64,000 bases of DNA from the NCBI GenBank assembly GCA_951802425.1, contig OX637803.1, forward strand, positions 2,480,001 through 2,544,000, read 5' to 3'. Each line of letters starts with the position of its first letter. The stretch's first letter is position 1. Origin of the DNA: Clavaria fumosa. Taxonomy: Eukaryota; Basidiomycota; Agaricomycetes; Agaricales; Clavariaceae. The translations under genes and the position numbers were made by a program. The notes under the pieces were generated by a model. The model saw nothing but the letters and a program-made list of their open reading frames with translations. It had not been told where the DNA came from and made no database searches. Shown piece by piece: positions 22,256 through 33,589 of the stretch.

Positions 22256-24165
22256 GTCACCAGTGTCAAGGATGATTTTCAGTGCTTCACCCTTGGTCGC
22301 AGTAGTACCCGCTTCTTGGCATCCATGGAAGCCCTCTCTCTAGCCCTGGTCCTATATTGCTTAGACCTCTCCTCCTCCTCTTCATCATGGTATACCCTTT
22401 TCCTCTTGGGCAGGCTGGGCCCTGCCTCCTTGTGGATCTGAACTGCCATATGAGCAACAAGGCCATGAACATCTCTATGCACACCCACATCATCCCACAT
22501 CCCTTGTTCTCCTGTCCAAAATTCCATTATCTGTATTGTATTTATGCTGGACTGGAAAATTCTCACCTGGATGTTGCCTGTCATGGTCACCTTCTAACCC
22601 ATTCCCCTCAATACCATCACCCCTTCGCATATCCACCTGCTTGCTCAGACAGGATTCTTCTGCATCACTATCAGGGGGAACAGAAGCCTCAACCCTATCA
22701 TCATTATCCCCATCATAGATGCACCCCGAATCACTGTCTGACTCATCTGAGCCAATGTCCTCACTATGTGCATTTCAAATGTGCATTGATGATGATGATG
22801 ATGATGATAATGATGATATGAGAACACTCACTCAGTACTGATATGGACAGGCTGGACCTCTCATTCTTTCCCCTTCTTGAGGGAGAGCCTCTTCACCTCT
22901 TTGTCAGATGACAATGATGGCTCTTGTTCAGGTTGCTGGTGATAGTTGACTAGATGCCTTGATGGCTTCCCTCTCTGGTGCTGTGGGAGAACATATTGAA
23001 ACCGTAATATTTTCTGGCCCAAAGTCTGTCAGTGATGCAGGAAATCACAGAGCCTTCTGACATCGACATATTGCATTTTTGAAGGCTCGTGAATTTGCAT
23101 TCCCTCTGGAAGGTATTCATGAGGAATAAACTTGTGTGGAGCATCAGCTATCAGTTGCCAAGGGACAGCAACCTTCTTGTTTTTTGTTGTATTGCCTACA
23201 TGTTGGAAGTAACTTGTCAGACTTGGACTATTGAGCAAGACAGACTCACAATAAGTGATAGTAAAAAATGACCGCAAAATTTCTTTGAGTTGTGCGAGTG
23301 GTAGGTTGAGTTCCAAAGGAAGAATGGGCCATCCCTCATGATCTGTTGGCAAATCCCATGGCACACTAATATCTCTTCCTTTCCTTGATAGCATCTCCTC
23401 TTCATCAACAAAAGGCTTCCTTTGTAACTCATCTGAAATCCTGTCAGTACTTCCCCAACCTTGGCTTCACATCATTTTCTCACCATTCCATGTCTCAGCC
23501 AAATATTTATCCCACTCCTCCCACACCTCACAACCAACTTTGTGAAATTGTACCTTGAACCCACTAGTCACAGGTCCAGGGGTCTGAATCCTGGAGCATG
23601 TATACAGAGAATTAATCTGATGGACCAGTGGGCATGCAATTGAGACTCACTTTGCCTTCTTTATATTCCCTTTCTCATCTTGCCAGCCAGTCAACATAAA
23701 TAATTCAACACCCATCTGCTCCTTTGCAAAACGGGCAAACTTCAGGGCCTCATGCATAAATTTGCGAGAAGCCAATCTCCAAGCAACATTTCAGCCATTC
23801 TACTGGTTGAGAAAGGTAAATTAAAATACTCACTCTCTCTGCACAGGAACTGGGACAGGCTCCCTATTCCATTTCTCCACCAACCCCATGTATTTCTGAT
23901 GCTTCTCTTGTGTTAGCTCTTGACAAATCTCAGTCCTAGCACGACGATATGAGTTGAGGAACTGGACTGATCCCCTCTCAGCATTTGACAACTCCTGGGC
24001 CCTGGCATTGATGATCCCCTTCTTGCACTGCTCCACAACATGCTGGAGGGTCCACCTCTGTCGTTTGCTGAACTGAAGGCCTTGGTTGCCATCATCTTCT
24101 GAACCAGAAGACTCCTCCCCTCCACTGACAGCCCTGCGGTTATTGTGGAGCCAATTGCGAATTTT
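22256..24165 (-). pseudogene. WLxNxR repeat-family protein, copy 2, exons 2 onward
   Basis: Reads from 24165 down. Exon 2 begins after a TTCATAG acceptor and carries the same WLxNxR helix as copies 1 and 3. Next come WTLQRVVEQ, ARTEICQELTQEKHQKYMG, KEQMGVELFMLTGWQDEKG, the PWDLPTDHEGWPILPLEL block and the basic tail KKRVLLRPRVKH ending at 22279. It matches copy 3 (61987-64000) in reverse complement over 2,014 bp with no net length change. A TGA at 23029-23031 replaces the CGA (Arg) that copy 1 has (LHH-R-QTLGQ). The first exon is not upstream in this orientation: it lies next to it on the opposite strand (24318-24485), so this gene cannot make the normal transcript. Confidence 0.82.
22780..22815. 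repeat. GAT microsatellite
   Basis: About ten GAT units with one interruption inside gene copy 2; the matching tract in copy 3 is at 63361-63392. It encodes or borders the acidic linker. Confidence 0.85.
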
Positions 24166-24191
24166 CTATGAACAGACAAACATCAAATCAA

Positions 24192-24515
24192 CCTCAGCAA
24201 GTCACAGTCACAACGCGTGACAAGTGACTCACGTGAGCCAAGTTATTTTCTCATGTGACACACCACTTCTTGCTTCCCAACAACGCCACTGCTTTATCAG
24301 TTAGGCTAGCAAAGAAAATGACACGGTGGACGACCCCAGAGTATACCAAAATACTCACAGAAAGTCTTGTAGCCTACAGACAGGCAAACTCAAAAGACCG
24401 CCTCGAAATTGTCAAGCAAATCAAAGCGAAAATCAAGGATTCAGCTGAGCAGGACAACAAATGTGTCCCAGAGGATCTTAGCACCGTAACCTATGCATTT
24501 TATGTGTCTCCTGAG
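24192..24515 (+). other. Inverted 324-bp promoter/exon-1 segment of copy 2
   Basis: This block matches 61663-61986 on the same strand (constant offset 37,471). Both flanks match the 61-kb locus in reverse complement (coordinates sum to 86,178 at both edges: 24191/61987 and 24516/61662). It therefore represents an exact inversion of 324 bp. It contains the proximal promoter and exon 1 (ATG 24318, exon to 24485, GT donor at 24486). Its ends carry a 5-bp inverted repeat, CTCAG/CTGAG. Copy 1 has exon 1 in line with the rest, so the 61-kb order is ancestral. Confidence 0.93.
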
Positions 24516-24554
24516 CTGTGCCCGGGACCCCAGGTGTGACAGTTACACTGTGAC
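24516..24554 (-). promoter_or_regulatory. CCCGGG + GTGACAGTTACAC module, copy 2
   Basis: CTGTGCCCGGGACCCCAGGTG then TGACAGTTACACTGTGACC; reverse complement of 61624-61662. It is separated from its exon by the inversion. Confidence 0.65.
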
Positions 24555-24941
24555 CATAACTCTCCATAACAATATGCAAAATGTCCTTCGAATATGTGAG
24601 CCTTGTGTATTTTTTTAATGTATGAAATTCCACATCTCACAGCCATTACGAACTGTTAGAGTGCGTTCAGTGTGGGTTTGTCACACGGCAACACCTGCCA
24701 AAAAAATAAATTGTGATCTTGGAATTTCGCATGTGGCAGATGTGCGTTCGGTGATGCTTGTCATGTAATGAGATTGAGAAATGAAATAGAGAAATTGCTA
24801 TCAAAAATATGTAGAGCTCTGAGCTCTACATATTTCTGAGATCGTGATCGTGACACGACAAAGTTGAGTGCCGCATTGTGCCTCTCTGTACCCCCAAAAC
24901 TCTTCGGTCGCACACACTCTTTTCACCTTCGCAAGCTCATT

Positions 24942-26126
24942 ATGATGAAAGAAAAAGACAAAACTTCAACAAAATGGACTGTTGCTGACGAAGCACTCCT
25001 CATCGAGACTCTGATCAAGCAGAAACTCACAGGAAACTGGGGCGACAACAATCCGAAACCCGTCGCCTGGACCGCATGTGAGAATGCTCTTGCTGGGAGT
25101 GAGGAGGTCTCTGGTGGTAGTACTAAGAATGTACCTGCTATCAAGAGTCGCTGGCAACGGGTACGTGCCAGTTGCGATGTCTTTTTCCTTGGATGGTTGA
25201 TTCAAGCCAAGCCGCAGCTCAAACAGGAGTTTGATGTTGTCAAGGAACTCCGTGGTCTGTCTGGGTTCGGTTGGGACGATGAACGGAAGGTGGTGACAGC
25301 ATCCTCGGATGTATGGGATGCATACACAGAGGTGAGTACTCCCATACCTGGCAGATATCCTTCTCACAATGTATTCCACCGAACAGAAACACCCGAGGGC
25401 AAAACCCTGGCGAAAAAAGCCTTTCCCTCTCTATGATGAGATCTCGGAGCTCATTGATGGAACACGAGCAACTGGCCATACCGCCTTTCGAGCCACAGCC
25501 TTCAATTCACACGCACGCTCTTCGACATCCTCCTCCTCTTGCTCTTTGACCTATATCCCAGCAATCGACCCAACTCTTACTCAGGATGGACCTAGCGACC
25601 CAAATGATGCTAATATAGAGGCTCAAACGCATACTTCGAGCGGGAAGGGAAAGGATAAACGGAGTTTTGATCATGACAGTGATAATGTATGTCTCTTACC
25701 CCAGTATGACCTTGTCTGATAGCACTCTAGGATGATGATATGTCTGACCCAAGGCCTTGCAAGCGTACAAAAAGTCATGGGAAAACAGGCAATGATCGCC
25801 GCAAGACCACTGGTTAGACCAGACGAATCACAGCTGCCGAGGGCCTGTCAAATATGGCTGATTCGATGCAGACTGCGATGAGCACACTTGCACAGTCAAT
25901 TGGACTGGCATCAGGAGGGAGACCCATGGACCTTGCAAGTCAGAAAGCGACTGCCATTGCGGCTATTGAGGAGGATGAGGGACTCTCTGACAGTGAGTTC
26001 AATACAGCAGTTGAAATGATCATGGACAGTGCCGGAATTGCAAACATGTACCTTGCCATCAAGAGACCTACCACACGTCGTTTCTTCCTCCGCTTGCAAC
26101 TTGAAAAGTTTCAGAATGCCCTATAG
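24942..26126 (+). CDS. Harbinger Myb/SANT-like DNA-binding protein
   Basis: Accessory protein that in Harbinger elements binds the element ends and helps bring in the transposase (family knowledge). Exon 1 (24942-25331) starts MMKEKDKTSTKWTVADEALL, a Myb/SANT-like domain with W residues at the expected spacing and a KSRWQRVRASCDV helix. It continues to GFGWDDERKVVTAS and DVWDAY, which are typical of the fungal Myb_DNA-bind_3 class. The intron is 25332-25386. Exon 2 continues with HPRAKPWRKKPFPLYDEISEL; a second intron starts about 25688. The last part ends with FFLRLQLEKFQNAL at 26126. An in-frame TAG at 25815-25817 interrupts the last exon as I read it, so this copy may be defective unless another splice avoids it. 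Confidence 0.8.
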
Positions 26127-26189
26127 AGCTCTTATCATGCTTTTCATACTGTAGTTACACAATCACAATGTATTCATAGCCGACGTCCT

Positions 26190-27470
26190 CGTCTCTGGTA
26201 ATCAGCCCACATGGCCTTTGCAATATTATCTCTGCGTGCAGATGCTCTCCCTCGCTCCTCAGCTGTGACATGACTGTTCAAACTGCCACGAATATCACCT
26301 TGATCATGATCATCTTCAACATCTCCTTCAAGCACATCATCAGGATCATGAATGCGGATAAAATTATGTAGGATGGCAAGGGCAGAGACTATTTGAGCCT
26401 GGGTTTCAATCTCGTACTCTTGGGGGATGACAAGGATCTTGAATCGCTTTTTGAGAGCACCGAAAACTCGCTCAATGACGTTTCGCAGCTGGGCATGTCG
26501 CAGGTTGAAAAGTTCTTGATGGTTTTTCGGTCTGAGCCAGTCATTAGATCATTTCCTTCTCAGTCAATCAAAGGAAACAAACCGCTCGCTTACCATGCCC
26601 CACTCCCTCAGGTGGTACCTCACCCCTCGATATGGGACCAAGACCGCATCAGATAGTCCGTAGCCAGCGTCGGCAAGGTAGTATCGACCAGGGGGGACTG
26701 TGAAGTCAGTCGCACGAGCGTCTTCAAAAACTCGACTATCCGATGCACTGCCCTCCCATCCAGACAATACATAGAGGAAAAGCATGTCCATTGATGTGAC
26801 AGCAAGCACATTTTGAGAGACCTGGCCCTTGCGATTGCGGTATGCGGCTCGCAGGACTTCCGCAACAAACGCAGCGACATGAGTTCCATCCAGGGCACCA
26901 ATACAGTCCTGGAACCAGGGGAAAAACTTCTTTGAGCACCGGATTTCTTCAGGGATAGACACATCCACAGAAGGGAGCTTGACATATGTGTTGTACACAA
27001 GCTTTGATGTCAAGGCACTGAGCACCCGATGAACAATCCTGGATATTCAAACGGATCAGACAGAAATTAGGGGGCATGCTACGAAGTACATACTTGCTTA
27101 TCGTGTCAGGACTTCGCTGAAATCGTTCTTGTAATCCCCGGTTTGATAGAGCCTGACGTGCAAAGTGAAGAAAGATCCCCAACTGTTCCTCTGCCGAGAC
27201 ATGCTTTGTATCACGGAAGCCAGCCAGCCTTTCAAGTACATCAAGAAGCTTCCGGAAAACGTGTTTGCGCATCCCCAGCTCATTGTAGAACCGGCCATCA
27301 TGCCCATTCAAGAGTTCGTCTACCCAGCATTGGCCAGTGAGCTGTGAAGTATGCTGCGGTATTTTGTCGAAGCGTGATGCATAGCAGGCTGCCGATGCAC
27401 CACCAGATAGTACAAGAGCTATCCCAGCTGCTGCTATAATCTGGAGGAGTGAGTCGGAGAACGTTGCCAT
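26190..27470 (-). CDS. Harbinger DDE nuclease (DDE_Tnp_4)
   Basis: Nuclease of the element. It starts at about 27470 (MATFSDSLLQIIAAAGI). Next come a helix-turn-helix-like part (QALSNRGLQERFQRSPDTIS) and a GT...AG intron near 27090-27044. The catalytic core has D in DCIGALDGTH (about 26900), D in YYLADAGYG (about 26670) and E in LRNVIERVFGALKKRF (about 26475). The end, GRASARRDNIAKAMWADYQ, runs to a stop near 26190. All three acidic residues are present. I could not make the frame match cleanly across the last intron (26593-26535), so a small indel or a different splice there is possible. Confidence 0.88.
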
Positions 27471-27653
27471 GCCAGGTCAAGAGCTCTGGCCACAAGCTGA
27501 TCACTCTGAGGCTGATCACACGACACGACAGTAGTGTTTGGCAGAAGCATGTTGAATCTCATTCTCAAAAACTCTGTCTCTGTCTCACAAGTGCAAAATA
27601 GAGATTTTGTGGCAATCTTGTGTCGAGACAAAGTGCTTCCGAACGCACTCTTA

Positions 27654-27769
27654 GTTTCTTTCAAAAAAAGTAAATGCATATATACATCAAGCAAGGGTTC
27701 TGATGACTGAGTCGGTGCTTCCTAGTACATGTGCTCTATTCTATGTCTAATCAAAATCAATGGCTAGGG
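27654..27769. other. Short spacer right of the Harbinger element
   Basis: AT-rich, no gene seen; lies between the Harbinger target duplication and the stop of the JmjC-type gene. Confidence 0.5.
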
Positions 27770-29525
27770 TCAGGCATTGAAACCGCGCCTCTGTCTCACA
27801 TGGACCATCGATTCCATGTCTGAATTATCTGTTGTATTGATTAGAAAATCTGCTGCGTCTAGATGAAAGTATATAATGAAACACATACCATCATGCGGGG
27901 AGAGGGGCCTCTTAGAACATATTGTCCCCAACTCAGAATGGTCATCTCCTGCATCACTGTCCTCTTGCTCTTCTTCAGAGACCTGTTCATAAATTGGATC
28001 GTCCAGCAAATCTTCCAGCTCTGTCCAAACCTGAGTATTGTCATGGGGAAATATGTGGAAGACAGGGCCATCCCAGGAGAACCAATTACCAGCACTGGTA
28101 TCGTCATGGAGCAACTTCTGGAAGGCATCCAGAAGGTCTTGCCAGTCTTTCCGAAGGTGCTTAAGCACTGCTGCAATCACCTGCTGTGCAGTGATTGTGA
28201 GTGGTGCCTTTTTCTCCCACCTTTTCATGTAAGAACAAAGTGCCGCGCCAAACTGGATGAGCAATTTGTAGAAGAGATATGATGGGTTCACCCCTTGACC
28301 ACCAATCTCAAGAATGTATCGTTCGATGAACCAGCTCTGGAAGATGCGGTATCGCCACATCGCAACGTTTTGCTCTTCAAGTATTTCAGGTGGTGGTTTC
28401 CTCCCATGTGACTTGAGGCCAAGGGCTATTGCAAATTCAAGCATGTTTCCCACCATGATAATATTGAGGAGTCCATGTCTTGTTGTGACATTGGGGATGT
28501 GGGCAAGTGCCTCACCAAATGCTAAAACAATTATCAGATGACATACATAATGATGGAGAGATTCTACCATATTTGGATTTCCCCATGACATAGTGCTCAA
28601 CCCAGACCACCATCATCTTGCACAAGTATGTGGTTGTCGATTGGTGCTCTTGATTGGTGATTATCGGGTTGAGCACAAATGTATGCAGGGCTGAAGCACA
28701 GCTGCAAGCTATCGTGGATGCGGAATAAAAGTGCCAGCCGTAAACAATTGTCGGCTCTGGGCCAAGCACAAAATGGAGTGTGCCAGGACGCATGAAACTG
28801 TAGGATTGTCAGTAAATATTGCAACTCACAAAATATCTCCTGTCTTCAGGTGTATAGCCTCCGCACATAAAAATTCTTTTCCGGTGCTACAATCACCCCA
28901 ACTGAGGGGGAAGGCATGCGTCGAAAAGATATTGCTGCGATAGTCATAGTCTTCTGCGTCTGTACGGCGGCGCATCACCACCCACCACTTTGACCCTGAC
29001 ATGACAGTTGAAACAACCGCAAGGCCAACATCATCAATATGGGGCATGCTGATGGTCCCACCAGTGGCTGCAATGCCCCAGATCAGGTCGTCTTTGTCAG
29101 GTTGGTTTGCGAAGCCATCCATCTTTTGGGTTTGGTGGCGTGCCCACTCATGAGTTGCAAAAGCACTGATTTAGTTATTGTTTCAGTTGTCATGTGTCAG
29201 AGCAACAAATGGGACATGCCTGAATCGAGGTGGTGGAGGGAGGCTGAGGCTTCCCATCGGGAAGTCAAGGCCATTTAAAATCCGTCATTTTGTAACATCA
29301 CGTGTTGACTCCAGCAAATCGTGGAGTGTCCCAGTGCAGAGCAGATTTGCATCAGAGTGCTTTTGCATCTCTGCAACTATAGAAGCTGACTTAGATGAAT
29401 CAACTTGAAAAATATTTTAGACTCACCTTGGAACACACATTCCTGATGTAGAGGAGCCAACGTTGATAATCCCTCCTCATCAAAGTCGAGGGTTGAAATT
29501 GGCGTATTCGTAATAAGAATATGTC

Positions 29526-30784
29526 TGTCAGGACCCATTCATTTTTCCTTGCCCAAGCCGACTTCACCCACATCCACGAGCTTCTGACGACCCTCTACAA
29601 CCTCGCGAGTCTCTCTACACACTTCCGGGACCTGCTGTCTCCTTTCGGAAGCCTCTCCAACCTCCCCCGCGCTCACACGACACTCGCGATGCTTCCTACT
29701 ACTTCACCCTACGCGCATACTTCACCCGGACCCACCAATCCTACGCACGACACACCAATACACGTCTACTTCCACCAGCACGTGACTTGCTGCGCGGCAC
29801 CTCCGGCGCTACCACTACCAGCGCCAATACATTACCAGCGTTACGACCATTACTTGCGTTGCCAGCGTTACCCACATGACTACCCGCCCATAGGTCACCT
29901 GCATCACTAGTGTCACCCACGTGATCACTCTTATGATCTCGCGACCTTAACACTCAAATGCGCCACCAACGGTCAGCTGTATGTACACTTCAAATATGCG
30001 TCCCTTCTTCTCCTCAGTCATCTATAATTACGTTACTTATGATCCGAGAATCCCTCCGTAGTTATAGTGACGTATATACTTATTTAACTAGGTTGCGACC
30101 CGTGACAGGTCATCTTCGCGACCTTACCTATGCATACCTAACCCCTCGCAACCTTAGTAGAACATGCGCCTAGTCACTTTACGACTAAACATACCCCATA
30201 CTACTATAGTCTTGTCACCTGGCGACCTCTGTACTTTCCCTTTTTCGTTATACTCTCTGTACGTACATATATAAGGTCTCGCATGTACTTATGGTACTCT
30301 AGACTTGATATTGACGCACATTGGTTTAAGCTTGAGGCTAATACGCCCTTTGAGCTTGGAACCACCACGATTGATAGGTCTTGTCTCTCTTGGTGACCAC
30401 AAGATTGCCAAGACACACTCTACTCTATTCTAACTCGTTCTCTGCGCTTGTACAACTCGCGCGATCTAAGTATCCTCTCTTATTCATCTTGGTACTGATC
30501 TTGTCTCTCTTGGTGACCACAAGATCGCCAAGACACACTCTACTCTATTCTAACTCGTTCTCTGCGCTTGTACAACTCGCGCGATCTAAGTATCCTCTCT
30601 TATTCATCTTGGTACTGATCTTCGAACCCTATAGGTTCTCCCGTCGGTTGGCAAAGTCTTCGCCTTCACTGACACACTTCTCAACACTGTCGCGACTACC
30701 TGCGACTCTTCTATCATCGTCTATTTCTTTCACTTCGTCCTTTTCCTTTCTCACACTTCGTCAGTCGATCTCACGACCCTAACA
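29526..30784. mobile_element. Solo LTR, 1,259 bp, third LTR family
   Basis: Starts TGTCAGGACCCATTC and ends GACCCTAACA, with 5-bp target duplication ATGTC at 29521-29525 and 30785-30789. No internal coding region, so it is the product of LTR-LTR recombination. CpG content is high, suggesting a recent event. It does not match the LTRs of gypsy A or B. Confidence 0.9.
30379..30618. repeat. 120-bp tandem duplication within the solo LTR
   Basis: Two adjacent copies of a 120-bp unit starting TCTTGTCTCTCTTGGTGACC differ at only one or two bases. Such duplicated blocks in LTRs often hold promoter elements. Confidence 0.93.
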
Positions 30785-33348
30785 ATGTCGACGACGGAAC
30801 ACCTCTTGAATTTCCAGACTAGTCATCTTCATGAACTCAGTCCAGGTTGTGACAAATATCGCAGACACATCTGGATGGAATGTTTGTGACCTGGCAGTTG
30901 GAAGATGATGCTTAGGGACCTGATTGACATATTCCTCTTCGACCATTTCTATTATGTCTGTTAGGACAGGATACTCGCAGAATGCCTGCTTTATTTTGAG
31001 AGATATCCATAAAAAAAAGTGTTAAACGTACTGAATCTGAAGTCGTGAAATGCTCATAGACGGTTGGCTCAGTATCAGGATTTGCATCATACATTTTGAC
31101 TTTGATGGAGTGATTCTCCATCTGCATTGTGTGAATTGAAATATTACGCAGTAGTTGAGATTTTGCTTACATTGGGGAGGGGTAAAGAGGAGAGCTCCTC
31201 CACCTTCTCTACATGCTAAATAAACCAATTCAATCAGCATTTGTTGGGGTGTCAATATAAGTCATACCTTGACTGTCAGGTCAATGATACTCCGAATTGG
31301 CTTCAAGGCAGCCTTTCTACCCTGGTGGATGGGTCCAGGTGGCTTTGTCTTGCCTTGGCCCACATGTGTATCCTGTGTCACCTTTCCTTTCCCTTTCCTC
31401 ATCACAGCTTCCTCATTGGGGATCAACTCGTCATCCTTATTCTCCTGGTCTGATTCATGCCAGAGTCTCTTTGCTGCCCTTCGCATTGGACGATGAACCT
31501 CGTGTTTCAGTGGCTTCTCCAATGCACCTTCAGCTTCTTCAGCGTCTTGAGTGTCTGAGAGCTCCTGCTGGTCGTATTCGAGCATGGGGAAAATTGGTGT
31601 TTGCTCAATCAGACCTGCTTCATGAGCAGAAGTGACGCCCTGGGGATCTGCTTCCAGAGCAGGAATGATGTCTTTGACATGCTCCGGGGGACCAGCTTCA
31701 GGAGCAATGATGGGCTCTGCTTCTTCTTCAATGGAACATGGTTCGGGAGCTGTGATGACATGTTGGACTTGCCCTTTCTTTGCAGTCAGTTTCATTCAGG
31801 GATGAAAATGTCAAAATAACATACAGGATGGAGAATACCAATCCATCTGAATTTCTGGCCCCTTGAACTGCACCTGAAGGTCTTGAAACTCTGTAAGGAA
31901 GCCATTCAGGGCCGCTGATGAGTTGCCGGTGATGCTTGTTTGCATCAGGGCTCTCCACAGTGCTTTCTCTGTCAATCCCAAAAATGCAGGCTTTTTGTTA
32001 CCCAAGTACATTGCAGTCTATATTGCCTGTTTCGTAAACACAATCTGACATAAAAATGAGGCACTCACCAATACCAAGAAACTTCGTCGCAGTTGCGACT
32101 GGTCAAATGCCCTTGTTGTCAGGGCAAAAAGGGGACTGACAGAGAGGCAGTAGTGGAAGAGTCCGTGCACATGCTCGAAGAGCATCGGGCCAAGACGTGG
32201 ATCTGTGAGCCTTGAGACAAGGCTGGAAGACAGAGGAAGACCCTCGCTTTCTAATTGTCTGTGTGAAAAAACTTAGTTGGAAATTTGGATAAGGCAAACT
32301 ATGTTGCTCTCACTCATTTAAAATATTGACCCAGTCCTGGGTTGACTCAGCAAAACCTGTGGCATTATTCTGAGAGAATGTTAGTTATAATTCCCAACAA
32401 AAAAATTGCTGGACACAAACCAAGCCAAACCAAGTGATGGCAAATGCCATCATCTCAAAGTTTAGAAGTACAGACTTGACCTGGATGTCTCGCATTCGTT
32501 CCAGGCCCCCACCAAGGAACTTTACAGCTTTGATCAGTTGTTCCTGCTTTGGCGAAGGGTGTGCAGGAAGGGAGGTGCCAAAATATGCCGCAGAATTCGT
32601 CAATGGATCCATGGCTTGAAAGCTTTGAGACCCCTGTGCTTTTTCAATGGGCTTGAGCCAATCCTTAATGGTACCAATATACTATGAAAGATAAGAAACT
32701 TGGAATAAGGGAAAGAAATTTAATGCACATCGCTAAACTTCTTGGGCATCTTAGGCAATTCAGATCGAGGCATTAGCTGGGATGGAGGAGCCTCAACAAT
32801 CGAAAATGCCAAGCAGTCCAAAAGGGCATGACGAAAAACGAAATGAGCAGCGCTCATGAGAGCTGATGTGTCGTGTTTCTCCCATTTCTCTCTGCTAACC
32901 AAGTCACTGTATGATGCCCGGAAGTATTCGTTGACTGCTCTTTCCTTCTTCAGTGCCGTGCTTCCATGTCCAAAACAATCCAAAGACTGAGCGATCGACT
33001 AGACGATTAGCTTTGATAAGCAAATAATCCTAAGTTTATAAGTTTGAATTGAACCTTGCAGAGGGAAACTTGCTCCTCTCCTAAGTTGTGGTGCTGTCCC
33101 AGCCAAGTAGCAATGTTGCTTTCCAGAAGTCCAGGCTTCATGATGATGTCGGTCAACCAAGGATAGTTTTGGAAAACAGCTCTTGTGTGGACTGTTTGGG
33201 GATCGAAGATGGTGAGCAATGCTGAAGTCGACATTTTGCTTGTTGAGGAAGAGGATTTGTTCATCGAAGTAGACATTGAAAGTGTGGTTTGGGAGTGAGT
33301 TCAAGTAACAAGGATTCAAGTACTAAGAAGGATGAAATTGACGGTGGC

Positions 33349-33400
33349 AGTGCCCGGGATCCCCACTGTTACATGTCACACCTGTTACACTGTCACGGGC
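33349..33400 (-). promoter_or_regulatory. CCCGGG + GTGTAAC/GTGACA module upstream of the JmjC gene
   Basis: On the minus strand: GTGACAGTGTAACAGGTGTG, ACATGTAACAGTGG, then GGATCCCGGGCACTG, ending 73 bp before the ATG at 33276. It shares order, orientation and wording with the module before WLxNxR copy 3. Confidence 0.6.
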
Positions 33401-33589
33401 CTCTGCTCTTGTGCTTCTGCTTGAAATCTGAATGTAGCACAATCCGGGTGGTCTCCCTCTAATGACATGGAAGTGTATGAGCACAGAAGGCTCCGAAATG
33501 AAAGGAAAGGTAACATGAGAAAAATAATGTCATTTGTAGTACAATTTTCAGCGATATCAGCACTAGGCGTCCCCGCTGGATGACACCTT

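Larger units (their letters stand above)
24659..27650. mobile_element. Complete PIF/Harbinger transposon, 2,992 bp
   Basis: Terminal inverted repeats begin GAGTGCGTTC at 24659 and end GAACGCACTC at 27650; a related GTGCGTTCGG occurs subterminally at 24743. The target duplication TTA lies at 24656-24658 and 27651-27653, the TWA class used by this superfamily. Inside are a Myb/SANT-like gene (+) and a DDE nuclease gene (-) converging on each other, the usual two-gene arrangement. It is inserted just beyond the promoter module of WLxNxR copy 2. Confidence 0.94.
27770..33276 (-). pseudogene. JmjC-type 2OG/Fe(II) oxygenase gene, split by an LTR
   Basis: Large multi-exon gene read from ATG 33276 (MSTSMNKSSSSTSKMSTSAL) to a stop near 27770. 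N-terminal exons (33276-31800) are helical and of unknown fold. An acidic, repeated linker (31795-31262) follows. The catalytic cupin has WGIAATGGTISMPHIDDVG with H (29039-29041) and D (29033-29035), KWWVVMRRR, and the distal His in RPGTLHFVLG (about 28773). The HxD...H triad is thus intact, with a helical C-terminal region after it. JmjC enzymes usually demethylate histone lysines; the substrate here is unknown. Two breaks are visible: a 1,259-bp solo LTR at 29526-30784 and a TGA at 29285-29287. With the LTR and one target copy set aside, the reading frame joins cleanly (EIQEVFRRRHILITNTP), so the gene was intact when hit. Confidence 0.78.

Noticed and set aside
22357..22821. Plus-strand frame of 154 codons with a poly-Met end, also at 63357-63821
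   Set aside because: Antisense to WLxNxR gene copies 2 and 3; the poly-Met comes from the GAT microsatellite.
24656..24660. TA as a mariner-type duplication for the 24.7-27.7 kb element
   Set aside because: Three bases (TTA) are duplicated and the two-gene content is Harbinger-like, so the TTA reading is preferred.
29521..29910. Frame of about 129 codons starting MSVRTHSFFLAQ
   Set aside because: Inside the solo LTR with exact target duplications; compositional open frame.
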